The position numbers were made by a program, and so were the translations under genes. Positions 31,540 through 42,590 of a DNA stretch of 64,000 nt are shown here, one piece after another. Origin of the DNA: Symbiodinium natans. Taxonomy: Eukaryota > Sar > Dinophyceae > Suessiales > Symbiodiniaceae. The DNA lies in contig CAJNDS010000158.1 of assembly GCA_905221605.1 (NCBI GenBank), positions 405,176 to 469,175 of the forward strand, read 5' to 3'. Every line of letters begins with the position of its first letter. Position 1 is the stretch's first letter. Under the pieces are notes generated by a model that did no database searches, was not told the DNA's origin, and saw only the letters and a program-made list of their open reading frames with translations.

Positions 31540-32529
31540 GATCTGCTCAATGTTCCGATGGACCCCACAATGCCCCTACACCTCGATTCGTCCCCTGAGT
31601 CCTAAGCTCCAGGATCGTGGGCCGCCAGGGCATGGGGTCTTTCCTTCGACACTTCCTGGTCTTCGCCCCGCCGGACATGATGAGGCTGATAGGGAGAGGA
31701 TGGGAGGTTCTTCGCAGGATGACAAGGTCCCCCCCCTACTCCTCCTCTCCTAAAGCCCGATAAACCCGGAACCCTAAACCGACTCGGAGGGCGCTTCTCT
31801 CTCTGCACGCCAGGCGCTTCTGCCAGCACAAGTCCACGGCCGTGTTGCTTGCCCGCGTGGTCCGTGAGACCGCGGTGCGCCTGCTCACGAGGGTTTAGGG
31901 ACTTCAGCGTTTATAGGGCTTACAGGGCTTAGCGGTTGGGGGGGTTCGGGTCCTTGAATACAACCCTAGAGACCATGTAAGACCCTTAAGATACCTTAGG
32001 CCCCGTAAACCCTTATCAAGTTATGCCCCAAAAGAAGCCGACTGAGAGCAGGCTCGGGACTGCGCTGCCTTGGTCCACAAGCGACGGCAGCAGCTGCCCG
32101 CAGCCGTGGCGCTTGCCTGCCTGGAGCCAGGGGCAGACCTCTGGGTGTCTTGGACTTTTTCGGTGAGGATTCTTGCTAGAGCAAGCTCTTATGCTGTTCA
32201 TCTCCCGCAGCACGTACTGTTGGGTCTCAGTCTCCATAGAGAAAAAGCTTGCCCTCGATCAGGGATGCAGAGGGCCGGGACAGACAGGACAAGACGGACA
32301 CATCTGGACATGACCGCACATGAAGTAGTGCAGGTGGGTGGTTGAACACACCAGTTATTTCTTATCATATCAGACTTCTTTCTGATATCATATGATATGG
32401 TATGACATCATACTAGTATCTTTTTCGAAAATGCAGATCATTACCGCGAAGCTGTCCAAAGCAGTGAGGCCATGCATTTCTGCGCCGTGCCTGGTGCTCC
32501 GACTGCAAGTAGCCAGCTTCTCTTGCTAC

Positions 32530-32737
32530 TCTTACTACGCTTACTGCTCCTACTAATTACGCTTGCTGCTCCTGCTGCTGCTGGTGGTGGTGGTGCTGCT
32601 GCTGCTGCTGGTACTACTGCTGCTGGTAGTACTGCTGCTGCTGCTGCTGCTGCTGCTATTGCGGCTGCTGCTATTGCTAGTGCGAGTGCGAGTGCGAGTG
32701 CGAGTGCGAGTGCGAGTGCGAGTGCGAGTGCTGCTGG

Positions 32738-32783
<46 letters not shown>

Positions 32784-32800
32784 GCTACTACTACTGCTGG
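32530..32800 (+). repeat. GCT/GGT trinucleotide, GAGTGC hexamer and TAC trinucleotide tract
   Basis: CTGCTG/GGTGGT runs, then nine GAGTGC copies, then about seventeen TAC copies. All frames through it are poly-amino-acid artefacts. Confidence 0.95.
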
Positions 32801-33189
32801 TTTGTCTGCTCGGAGTCCGCTCGGAAGGTATCGAGCTCTGGCTCGGCCGCTTTCTGAGTGATCCCCGGGGAGCGAGCTTTGCACATCGAGTGTTGTTGCA
32901 GCCTCACTTCATCGATGCTCGGCCCGAACATCTCTGCATCCCTGTGCTTTTCAGGGATCCCACCAGCCGAGGAACTCGAGTTTTGAGACGTTGCGAAGAG
33001 TTTCCCTCGGACGGCGCTGCTGATGGTTGATGAATCTGATGACCTTCGCTGACATTTGATGAGCCGCGAAACCCAACAAGAATGCCTGGATCCCGTTAGG
33101 GGGCTTGGCACATCCATGGAGCCTCGCGAATTCGCCGGGCCTCTTTCGTTTTGCGGGGTTGGCGGGGCCTCGAGGCCTCGTATGTTACC

Positions 33190-33190
<1 letters not shown>

Positions 33191-33228
<38 letters not shown>

Positions 33229-33230
33229 GG
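33191..33230 (+). repeat. (GAT)n microsatellite
   Basis: About thirteen GAT units. Confidence 0.95.
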
Positions 33231-33336
33231 ATTGATGGCGGTGCTTCCAGAATGACCTTTGTCATGTCGTTGATCGTGCTGCTGCGGCTGCTGCTGCTGC
33301 TGCAGCAGCTGCTGATGGTCCCATTCATGACGGGTT

Positions 33337-33738
33337 TCCTCTGTGCAAGGATGCTTTCGGGACACCCGTGCCAATTTTTAACACTTGCGGCAGCTCAGGA
33401 CAGGGTGGAGGATTTTCTTGGCTTCAGAGATGCCAGGGCCTTCGTCATCCGACTTCTGCGACAGCCCGGAGTGTATCGGTTCGTCACGCGCCTCGGCTTG
33501 AGTGAGTGTCCTAAACGACTTCCTTGGATCATTCTCCAAGCCACGACATTTGAACTCATGTTGTTTTTACATTCTCTTTGCAATACCCCTGTTGTTAATT
33601 CTCTTTCCCCATTGTTCAAATTGTCTGTGCGAAGGTGGCTGAACAGAGACCTAAAGATGCAACAGTGGTTTGCTCGCATCGCCAAGCGTGAGAAGCCGAT
33701 GCTCTTCATCACAGAGATGCTCTTGGAGCCAGGCTCGA
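33337..33738 (+). CDS. Unassigned exon ending at a telomeric block
   Basis: The plus frame reads, among others, RVEDFLGFRDARAFVIRLLR and RDLKMQQWFARIAKREKPML, a convincing helical mix. It stays open to the TTTAGGG block at 33740. A GA donor (GATTAGGG at 33737) is possible. The upstream part of the frame crosses the GAT repeat and is probably intron. No family recognised. Confidence 0.35.
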
Positions 33739-33739
33739 T

Positions 33740-33767
33740 TAGGGTTTAGGGTTTAGGGTTTAGGGTT
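33740..33767 (+). repeat. Interstitial telomeric block, TTTAGGG
   Basis: Four units directly after an open coding-like frame. Confidence 0.95.
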
Positions 33768-34324
33768 CTCTCAATCATGGCTCCCTGCCTTGGTCCGATG
33801 CCGGCCCAGGTGAGGAACCCAAACGGTGTAAGACCGTAAGGGCCTTTCAGGGGCACCACCCGCACTCCGGAGCTCCAAGAGGCCGCGTTAGAAGAGTACT
33901 TTCACAACCGCGAGATTTGCAACACCAGGAAAGATGCAAACCAGGACAAACGCAAAGAGTTTTGCGTTCTCGAAGGCCCCCCCCCCCCCACATTTCCCTT
34001 TTGACGACATGCCAGCGAAACGGAAAGTAGGCCCCTGCCGCGTTTTCACGACAAGGAGCGATGCAAAGGGGGAGGCGAGAGCACAAGTTCATGCACGGGA
34101 AAGCGCATGGCGTGACAGGACACCTGCCGCCCTGCCGCGATGCACAAGCCATGCCATTTGCGATGGGATGCCGTTCGACGTCTAGGAATGATTGGGATGT
34201 CAGATACCATCAACTTTCCGTACCCCCAACGTAGGAACCCACAGTGCAGGCGTTATTTCAGGGTTATTGTATATTAGTCTACCAACCTGGGTTACCGAAT
34301 GAACCCTAGGATGAAGCTGCCAAA

Positions 34325-34385
34325 AGCCCTGCAGGCCTCGACAAGTTTATCGTGGACCTGCTGCTTCGACGTGGCAACGTGCTGT
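34325..34385 (+). CDS. Short coding-like segment
   Basis: Reads DKFIVDLLLRRGNVLCLVG. The end weakly recalls the Sm2 motif of Sm/LSm proteins (R-G-x-V), with an extra Arg. A low-confidence hint only. Confidence 0.2.
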
Positions 34386-34729
34386 GCTTAGTGGGCTTCC
34401 GTGGGCTTCCCATGGCATATCGCTCTTCTTGCAGCCCTAAACCATCTGAACCCTGAACCCCCCATAACTCAAAGAGAGATTCATGGCTTGGACCCGGCTT
34501 TGGATCTAAGCCCAGGACAAGGCCTTGAGAACCATGCTGGATTATTGGGTCCACACAGAGGGCTCCTTCGCCTCCGTGTTCGGATCCTTCTCAAAGAAGC
34601 CAGGTGCGGAGGGGGCCTGTTACCGTTGGGCAGGCTAAACTTTGGGGGAGGGTACAAGATATACTGCAATGTTAGATCATGTTAGATCAGAAATGCATAC
34701 ATATGTACAAATGCAATATGTTTATGTGT

Positions 34730-34815
34730 ATATATATATATATATACATGTGTGTGTGTGTGTGTGTGTGTTTGTGTGTTTGTGTGTTTGGGTTTGTGTT
34801 TGTGTTTGTTTGTGT
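34730..34815 (+). repeat. TA, TG and TTTG simple repeats
   Basis: (TA)n then (TG)n then GTTTGTGT units, just before the acceptor of the exon at 34835. Confidence 0.95.
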
Positions 34816-34834
34816 GTATCTCGCAGCTGCACAG

Positions 34835-35789
34835 GAATTGAACGGGCGTTGGCGCGAGTCGTGATCAGCCCTGGCAGCTCGGAAGCACGCGCCTTCACGC
34901 GTTTCCTCCGTCGACACATTTCGCTAAACCCTAAACCCTAAAGCCTAAACCCTAAACCCTAAACCCTAAACCCGAAACCCTAAACCCCAAAGCCTAAACC
35001 CTAAACCCTAAACCCTAAACCCTAAACCCTAAACCCTAAACCCTAAACCCTAAACCCTAAACCCTAAAAACACCTTTAATGGAGCATGAGGCTTTCTCGA
35101 TGGCTTCGTGTTCAGGATCCTCGGCGCTACTAGGAGGTGGTTGGATCCGGTAGAACACAGCATGTGGCCTTCCCAACTGGTTTTTCAAGGGGTGATTCGT
35201 TCACCTAGCGTGGCCGAGCCACAAACAACAGCGCAGGCCTTCGAATCCGAAGCTGCCGGGAACTCTAAAGCCGAGCTTGCACAAAATCCAAAGAAGGACG
35301 CCGGCCCAGTCGAAGCCATGAACCTAAGTCCTGCAAAGTCTACCGCGACCTGAAGCTACCGCAGCCTACGGGTGTAGGGCCTCGGGTACCCAGGAAGTTC
35401 TTGTGGCAAGAGGGGCTCGGCGACCTAGCCCTTGAAGCGGCTGCCTTGGTACCCTGGCACCAAGTTCGGATTTGGGCCACTTTTTGGGGGGTTGAAGGGG
35501 TTGAAGGGGTTGCAAGGTTTAGGGTGTAGGGTTTAGGGGCTTGGTGCTGAGACGGCATATGTACACTGCCACGATGTTCACCATGGAAAACTCTGGCCGG
35601 AATCCATCAACGCCCGCCAAGGGCGTGCAGGAGCTGGTTCAGAGTCCTCAACATTTTACTCCGCCAGGTGGGCGTTCGCGGCCTGGTGGACAATGTGCTG
35701 CCTCTGGCTTTCGCGGTGCTCGTCGCCATCCTGGTGTTTTCCGTGCAAGGCGCCATGGCAAGCCAGCCAGCAGATGCCAGCAGATGTGC
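34835..35789 (+). CDS. Multi-exon gene with a membrane helix, split by telomeric introns
   Basis: Exon A (34835-34922) reads IERALARVVISPGSSEARAF then TRFLRRHIS. Intron 34923-35115 (193 nt) begins GCTAAACCC, is mostly CCCTAAA, and ends TTCAG. Exon B starts at 35116; the join rebuilds a Ser codon and continues ILGATRRWLDPVEHSMWPSQ in frame. Exon C near 35394 reads KFLWQEGLGDLALEAAALVP. Exon D (35631-35789) reads SWFRVLNILLRQVGVRGL, then LPLAFAVLVAILVFSVQG, a membrane helix, and ends at a GT donor 22 bp before another CCCTAAA block. A to B is well supported; linking B to C to D is inference. No family recognised. Confidence 0.55.
34924..35069 (-). repeat. Telomeric block filling an intron, CCCTAAA
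   Basis: About twenty CCCTAAA units starting one base into the intron whose donor is GCTAAACCC. Confidence 0.97.
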
Positions 35790-35810
35790 GTACGTGGGCA
35801 GTCAGACGTA

Positions 35811-35905
35811 AAACCCTAAACCCTAAACCCTAAACCCTAAACCCTAAACCCTAAACCCTAAACCCTAAACCCTAAGCCCTAAGCCCTAAACCCTAAACCC
35901 TAAAC
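35811..35905 (-). repeat. Telomeric block, CCCTAAA
   Basis: About thirteen units with two CCCTAAG variants, just after exon D of the preceding gene. Confidence 0.97.
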
Positions 35906-36089
35906 TCTGCAGATAGGCAGTTAGGTAGGTGGTCGGCCAGTGCGGAGCAGGTCTGCGCTTTTGTCCTTGCGGTTCGCGTCTTTGTTGATGACTGGTCAAG
36001 GTTTCCTCACGGAGTTCGATCAGCCTCTGCAGCTTTGCACGCAAAAGTTCACCAAGGGACAAGTTGTTTCAGTTGGTTCTCGGGATCTC

Positions 36090-36150
36090 TAGGGTTCAGG
36101 GTTTAGGGTTTAGGGCTGAGGGTTGAGGGTTTAGGGGTTTAGGGTTCAGG
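36090..36150 (+). repeat. Degenerate telomeric block, TTTAGGG
   Basis: TTTAGGG mixed with TTGAGGG and TTCAGGG. Confidence 0.9.
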
Positions 36151-36183
36151 GGCCATCTGGCTTAGCTTATAGCCGCTCTCAGG

Positions 36184-36247
36184 AACGTTGAGAGCTTCCT
36201 GGCGCTCTTTGAGGAGGACCGGGGTCCCAGAAGCTTCCCTGCGTAAA
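36184..36247 (+). CDS. Possible terminal exon
   Basis: After a CTCTCAG acceptor (AG at about 36190) the frame reads NVESFLALFEEDRGPRSFPA and ends at TAA. It may belong to the gene that begins at 34835. Confidence 0.35.
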
Positions 36248-36282
36248 GGTCGACGATGGCTGCTATTTTGCGGGGCTTGCAC

Positions 36283-36380
36283 TGCGAAATACGGGACGCC
36301 CTTATCGAGACTCCCCAAATACTAGGGTCCCCTTGTTACAACGGACTCCCATAAGATACCCCTACTATTTTCGTAAGCCC
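36283..36380 (-). mobile_element. Dispersed repeat, copy D (reverse orientation)
   Basis: Reverse complement begins CTTACGAAAATAGTAGGGG and carries the GGGGTATC, GGGGACCC and GGGGAGTC series of the family. Confidence 0.6.
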
Positions 36381-36542
36381 CCATGCCTTGCGATGGTTCT
36401 GACGATTATGGTTCTTGCTGTTATGATGATTCTTGTTATCCGGGTTCTTATTCTTAGATAGAATTCGTACCATTATCCTGAGCAGTGCTATTGCCATCAT
36501 TTTTTCCATATTATGGTTTTTTTTACTTCGAAGCAAATAGGA

Positions 36543-36656
36543 GTTTCCGAAAATACGTGACCCCGAATTAGACCCCAAATAGTTTTAAAAGGACCCCAAG
36601 AAGGTGGATTCCCCTTAAAATAAGGACCCCAAGAAGGTACCCCTAACTTCGGAAAC
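36543..36656 (-). mobile_element. Dispersed repeat, copy E, with perfect 9-bp terminal inverted repeats
   Basis: Starts GTTTCCGAA and ends TTCGGAAAC, a perfect 9-bp inverted repeat bounding 114 bp. Reverse complement contains GGGGTACCTTCTTGGGGTCC, identical to copy A. No clear target-site duplication. No ORF. Confidence 0.75.
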
Positions 36657-36780
36657 CCCCCCAAAATGAGGCAGGCAGGAAGGGATTGAGCTTGTTCAGG
36701 TCAGCTTGGGAGACGTGGTGCTGCCCTTCCTTGCCTCTTGGCTTTGGGTGATTTCTCAGTTCACCTGCAGGTCTTGAAAG

Positions 36781-36824
36781 TTTAGGGTTTAGGGTTTAGG
36801 GTTTAGGGTTTAGGGTTTAGGGTT
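36781..36824 (+). repeat. Interstitial telomeric block, TTTAGGG
   Basis: Six perfect units. Confidence 0.97.
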
Positions 36825-38019
36825 GCAAGTAGACAGTGGCCTGAAATCGCTGTTTTGGCAGAGGGAGAAGTAGAGGTTTAGCTGAACCGCCACGGACATG
36901 TCGGGCGCAGGGGGTGGCGACGTCCACCCTCCAGGGCTTTCCTTGCCTTTGCCAGAACGCGTCCCAGCTATCGGACCATCATCAACCATGACAAAACTGA
37001 CGGCACCAGCAATATCTCTTGCAAGGACAGGTGCGATGGAGTCATTGTTGTTTTCGTTGTTGTCATCGCTATCTCGATGCTGATGGTTTCTGTTCGTCCT
37101 GATCATGGTTATTCTGTGCTGTTCATGTTTGCTATGATACATCTGTCGGGATCCAGCAGTGAGTGGTGCAACCCCCCAAATCCAAACAAGAGCCTCATCG
37201 GACAGAAAGCAGCACACATCCATATCAGTGTTCGCTTCGGTGGGCTTGATGTCCTGGATCCATTCACTGAAGTTCCCCCAACACAAGCCCACTGAAGCCC
37301 TCAAAAGCCCTTATCCCTTAGCCGCCTGAAACCGAGGCGGGGCTCTCCGCTGGCAGCCTTAGCCGCGACCTTCGGGTGGCGTTGCAAGCTGGCCAGAGGA
37401 GGATTGAACCAGGCGCGGCGGAAGAAAAGGCTCAGCCGTCTCGTGCCTGAAAGGTTGGAGGCTTCTGGGATCGATTCGCTCGCGCGCACCCGAAACCCTG
37501 AACCCTAAACCCCAAACTCGCTTAGGGTGCCAGATTCCAAGCTTGATGGCCCATGTGTCCCGAAGAGGAGCAACGTTCCCTTGGAGGCCTGTGGCCCACA
37601 TCAACATGGTTTCTTGTGCCTTTGGAGCAACAACAAAGGCGAACAAACCGAACATTCAAAAGCCTCAAGCCTAAATACATACAGCTATCTATACTGTACA
37701 CAATAGAGTATGCAGTATATATGTAGTCTTTATGTATTTTCATTGATCTCAGACTCCTCCGCGTCGTCGAGTCCCTCCCAGCCATGCCCGGAGCAGAGAA
37801 GCCATGGCGCCAAAGCCTTCCTTGGGCGCATCCACAGATGAGCTCGATGGGATTGATGTGAGATGGTTGGCGGACTAGGACCCTGGAACCTTCATGTCGA
37901 AGGAGAGGAGAGGATTCAGGATGCTTGGAATGCCCACCCCCAGAGCATCCCGCAGAGACCTACTGGAGTGCCCCCAGACTGTATTCCACACATTACCCCA
38001 AGAGTGCCCCAAATCCCAG

Positions 38020-38199
38020 ATGATGAACTTGCTTGTTTTTGGGGCAGGGATGTTCGAAGTAGTGTATCGGTACTTTGGTGAGTCTCCACAGCACAATGTC
38101 CTCCCCGTGCTTCTTAAACCCACCCCATGTGCTCGCAGGATCTGCTTACGGCATGGGCAGCATGCGAGGTGGCCGTGCTGGACATGCCCATCTCACAAG
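38020..38199 (+). CDS. Two exons with clear splice sites, unknown protein
   Basis: Exon one (38020-38077), after CCCAG, reads MMNLLVFGAGMFEVVYRYF. Intron 38078-38138 is 61 nt, GTGAGT to GCAG. Exon two (38139-38199) reads GSAYGMGSMRGGRAGHAHL and ends at a GC donor whose intron begins GCTTTTAGGGTTTCGGG, running into a TTTAGGG block. Frame is kept at the first junction. No family recognised. Confidence 0.55.
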
Positions 38200-38286
38200 G
38201 CTTTTAGGGTTTCGGGTTTCGGGTTTAGGAATTCCGGTCTGGGGTTTAGGGTTTCGGGTTTTAGGGTTTAGGGTTTAGGGTTTAGG
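38200..38286 (+). repeat. Telomeric block starting at a GC donor
   Basis: TTTAGGG and TTTCGGG units start inside the donor sequence GCTTTTAGGG. Confidence 0.93.
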
Positions 38287-38472
38287 AATCATATTGCGAG
38301 TACCGTAGCCGTAGCTCCGTAGTGCGGCTTCAACCCTGTCACCGGTTGCCGCGAAGCACAGGAGCCGCCACCAATCTGGTCCCTCGCACTCCCAAGGACA
38401 GCGGCTAAGCGGTGACCTGGTCATCTGTTGTTGCAGGCGTCAGGCTTCGACTCCTCTTCAAGCCAGGATTGA

Positions 38473-38697
38473 AAGCGAGATGCGCAGAAGCACCTGCGAA
38501 AGCACCTGCAGGAGTTAACGCAGGCAGTGGCGGAGTTTCGCAAGAGGCGCCCTGCTGTTCACCACACCCCATTTGCTTGCGAGACGCTGGGAGGATGTAA
38601 ATTCAGACGCAGGCTTCTCATGCAAGATGGGGCCTCTGAGAAACAGTTTTTGGTTATAAGATACTATAAATATTCACCAACAGGCTACTTGTAACAG
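38473..38697 (+). CDS. Terminal exon with a short coiled coil
   Basis: After an AAG acceptor the frame reads RDAQKHLRKHLQELTQAVAE then FRKRRPAV and stays open about 75 codons to TAA near 38696. Charged helical start, basic middle. No family. Confidence 0.4.
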
Positions 38698-38765
38698 TAG
38701 GAATAATCGTATTTAGTAACAGCACCACTAGTAGAATTTCTGACAATTACTACCATGCCGGTTGA

Positions 38766-38825
38766 AAACCCTAAACCCTAAACCCTAAGCCCTACACCCT
38801 AAACCCTAAACCCCAAACCCTAAAC
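38766..38825 (-). repeat. Interstitial telomeric block, CCCTAAA
   Basis: About eight units with CCCTAAG, CCCTACA and CCCCAAA variants. Confidence 0.95.
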
Positions 38826-38940
38826 ATACTAGCTGTGGAAAGCTGTCGCTTTGTCGTGTGTTGGGTCTGCAAGCCACGTGACGGGAGGAGCAGCTGGGCC
38901 GAAGCTCTTCAGCTGTTGGGCTCTTACCGAACAGACAATG

Positions 38941-38970
38941 TAGGGTCTAGGGTTTAGGGTTTAGGGTTTA
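38941..38970 (+). repeat. Interstitial telomeric block, TTTAGGG
   Basis: Four units, opposite in orientation to the block 115 bp upstream. Confidence 0.95.
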
Positions 38971-39145
38971 TGTACCTCAAGGGTTTGTGTGCCTCATTGT
39001 CTACCGCGGTGCAGAGAGAGGTGGCTGACACGACGCACCAGGAGGCAGTTTGAGGACAGGTTGAGAACGTACATTCGTAGCATCATGGCCCATTGGCGGA
39101 GGAGTATGACCACTGCGTGCCTGAACACATCTCTTCGGTAGTACG

Positions 39146-39679
39146 GTGTGTTGCACACAGCCCCTGCAATCTAACTCCCTGCATGTCTTATCTACACACA
39201 GATCTGGCAACATGCATGTTGATTCCTCCGTAGCTGCGGATCTTTTTGGACAAGCGTATAGTTTGACATTTCCACGGTGCGGCAGCAGCCCAGACTCGCT
39301 CTCTAGGTTCCAGGCATCTCTTCAAGGCCGTCTGCGGGCTGATGGCATTGTGTATGGCCGGGCTCCCCAGAGGATGAAGATGCGCTATGGCCCCACAGCC
39401 ATCCCAAACCTTAAGCAGCCGCAAGAAAGCCTCAGGTGCCACAAGTTCGAAAATATCTCCCCCAACCAGCTTCCAGGTGCAGTGGATGCGAGTTGTCGAG
39501 TCTGGCATGTTGCCCAAGGCCCTCTTGAGGCTCACTTCTTGCGTCTCCCCTGACGCCATGGGGGGAAGGGATACAAGAGCGCCACACTCAACTCTAGCCG
39601 CTCTTCCTCCAACCGATACAGAGGGTCCCGAATGCCGGGGCGGGCGCTGACGCCCGGGGCCTTGCCCCAATGCTCCCAA
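39146..39679. other. Competing long open frames
   Basis: Plus strand open for 135 codons (39146-39553), minus strand for 163 (39188-39679). Both have protein-like stretches, for example TTRIHCTWKLVGGDIFELV on minus. No domain; strand undecided. Confidence 0.3.
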
Positions 39680-40264
39680 GAAAGAAAGAGAGAGAGAGAC
39701 GCCCGCGGCCCACTCTCTGCTCTCTGCCCTGTGCTCTCTCTCCAGGTGCGGCCGTCAGCGCCTGCGAGAGGCACGAGGGAGAGGGTTCCAGTGTTTATTA
39801 TGAACATATACAGATACATAGTATATTCTAGTCTAATATTTTATAAAAGTATATTCTATATTATATGAGATTATATATATATATATGACGGGGACATGCG
39901 GTACCGAACTGGCTAGTTACCTTTATCGGAGCTGCTTTCAGTTGGCTTGTCTCTTAACTCATATCCCAAACCTCGTTCTTCTTGTTCTTAATCGGTTACC
40001 CACATTACATCCCCATTAAACCCTAAGGCCTCGCAGGAAGTATATTCCCGAGGAAAAAAACCAGTAAGGTATGCAGTGCAAGAGCAAATACAGGGCCCTG
40101 TGACAGGGGAAGCCGCTGGCAGTACTCCCTGGCCCTGCTTACCGAGGTGGGAACCAGTTTGGGGTTTAGGGTTTTGGGTTTGGGGCATAGGGAAAGTTAG
40201 GGAGTGAGTGCCTCAGGCTCCTCACTCCGGACAAGGGATAGCATTCATTGCTAGAGCTTAGTCA

Positions 40265-41163
40265 AATGCGGAGCGAAAGCATCCAACAGATGAGCTGATG
40301 TGTTGTTGAACGCCGTGTCGGCCTCGCTGCGTGCTTGGCTGTGCGTGGTTGGAGACAGGATGACCTTTTTGACTTAGCCAGCATGACTGAGGGCACAGAT
40401 GCGGAGCAAAAGAATCCAACAGATGAGCTGATGTGTTGTTGAACGTTGTGTCGGCCTCGCTGCGTGCTTTGCTGTGGCGGTTGGAGACAGGATGACCTTT
40501 TTGACTTAGCCAGCATGACTGAGGGCACAGATGCGGAGCAAAAGAATCCAACAGATGAGCTGATGTGTTGTTGAACGTTGTGTCGGCCTCGCTGCGTGCC
40601 TGGCTGTGCGTGGTTGGAGACAGGATGACCTTTTTGACTTAGCCAGCATGACTGAGGGCACAGATGCGGAGCAAAAGAATCCAACAGATGAGCTGATGTG
40701 GCGTTGAACGTTGTGTCGGCCTCGCTGCGTGCCTGGCTGTGCGTGGTTGGAGACAGGATGACCTTTTTGACTTAGCCAGCATGACTGAGGGCACAGATGC
40801 GGAGCAAAAGAATCCAACAGATGAGCTGATGTGTTGTTGAACGTTGTGTCGGCCTCGCTGCGTGCTTTGCTGTGCGCGGTTGGAGACAGGATGACCTTTT
40901 TGACTTAGCCAGCATGACTGAGGGCACAGATGCGGAGCAAAAGAATCCAACAGATGAGCTGATGTGTTGTTGAACGTTGTGTCGGCCTCGCTGCGTGCTT
41001 TGCTGTGCGCGGTTGGAGACAGGATGACCTTTTTGACTTAGCCAGCATGACTGAGGGCACAGATGCGGAGCAAAAGAATCCAACAGATGAGCTGATGTGT
41101 TGTTGAACGTTGTGTCAGTCTAGCAGCGTGTTTGGCTGTGTGTGGTTGATGACAGGATGACCT
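40265..41163 (+). repeat. 133-bp tandem array, nearly seven copies
   Basis: Units start GATGCGGAGCAAAAGAATCC near 40265, 40398, 40530, 40663, 40796, 40929 and 41062 (first and last diverged). One unit is 1 bp shorter. Copies are very similar, suggesting recent expansion or homogenisation. Since 133 is not a multiple of three, the about 103-codon minus-strand frames cross three units each and end at the same stop; they are artefacts of the period. No tRNA, 5S, snRNA or spliced-leader motif was seen in the unit. Confidence 0.95.
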
Positions 41164-42223
41164 TTCGTGTGCCTGTCTTGCTGCATCAGGTTCACTTGAA
41201 CAGAATCTAGTGCACGATCTTATTGACATGAATGCGTGCCAATCTGAGTTGTTGGGGTTTGGGGGACAAGGCTCGTCCTTAGGGCACTGTAAAGTTTGCT
41301 GATGCTTATTGTAACGTGAAGGCAAGGGTGAACAACCGAAGCTTGCACAGTCGCCCGCTACGGCAAACTGTAAGTTCTCAACGTGCCACGTTCTGATGCC
41401 CTTCTTGCTCAAGAGTGTGGCTGAGTGGCTGCGCCAGAGCCGTGAATTGGGTCTGGGTGAAGTACGAGCAAAGCCCCAGTTGTAGCGCACTCTTCAGGCA
41501 TCCACCCAGACCTAGAGAGTTGATTCCCTGGCGCTGCGCCCATGGCTCCCGAGAGGACAAGCCAGGAGATGGAGGAGAGCTGCGGTTACTCTGCTAGCTG
41601 CGCGTTGTGCCCATCTTAGCGTCTCAAGAGGGTTTAGGGTTTAGGGTGTAGGGACCCGAAGGAGGCCGCCAAAGAGCTGGAGGGATGTGGCAGCGACAAG
41701 GTCGCTGTGCCTTTCTTTGCTGGAAGCGTTGTTGTAAATAAAAGCGCCTAAAACCCCTGCTGTAACGATGCGTGCATCCGCTACAGTGTCGACACACCGT
41801 CGTGCAAGGCCAGCGATGATGAGACAACGCCTGCAGCGCTTCCACCGGATCCCTGCTTTAGACATTTCCCCCCGTGGGGGGTTTAGGATTCAGGGTTTAG
41901 GGTTTAGGGGCACCTGTGACAATCACAACAGCGAGCTGCCCACGAAACTCAACAAAAACGGCCCCCTTTTTGGCCCCCAAAGGGCCCTGAAAGCCCAAGG
42001 AATTGACAGAGCATCCGAGTCCGGACGGCGCAGCCCTCAGCCAGTTTCATTCAGGGGCCAGCCGTGTTGCTTCGGACAGAGAACTTCCAAGGGCACCACT
42101 TCGCTCCGCGAATCTTCCCAGAGCACTCAACCCGGCTAGGGTTCAGGGCTTGCATCTGAAGGCTTTGTCTATATTATATATACATATACATGTTCCATAT
42201 ATGTTTAATGTAGCATATTGTAT

Positions 42224-42590
42224 ATATAGATATATAGATATACAGATATACAGACATATAGATATATAGATATATAGATATATCGATATGTAGATATGTA
42301 GATATATAGATATATAGATATATAGATATATAGATATATAGATATATAGATATATAGATATATAGATATATAGATATATAGATATATAGATATATAGATA
42401 TATAGATATATAGAGATATAGATATATAGATATATAGATATATAGATATATAGATATATAGATATATAGATATATAGATATATAGATATACAGATATATA
42501 GATATATAGATATATAGATATATAGATATATAGATAGATACATCTATATATCTATATAGATGTATAGATATATAGATATAGAGATCATGT
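42224..42590 (+). repeat. AGATATAT-type tandem repeat
   Basis: About forty-five 8-bp units of TAGATATA with few variants. Ile/Tyr/Leu-rich frames on the minus strand are artefacts. Confidence 0.97.

Noticed and set aside
32441-32884. 147-codon Ala/Val-rich minus-strand frame
   Set aside because: Translation of trinucleotide and hexanucleotide repeats.
40258-41083. Series of about 103-codon minus-strand frames
   Set aside because: They are the same sequence read in three frames of the 133-bp array; the unit length is not a multiple of three.
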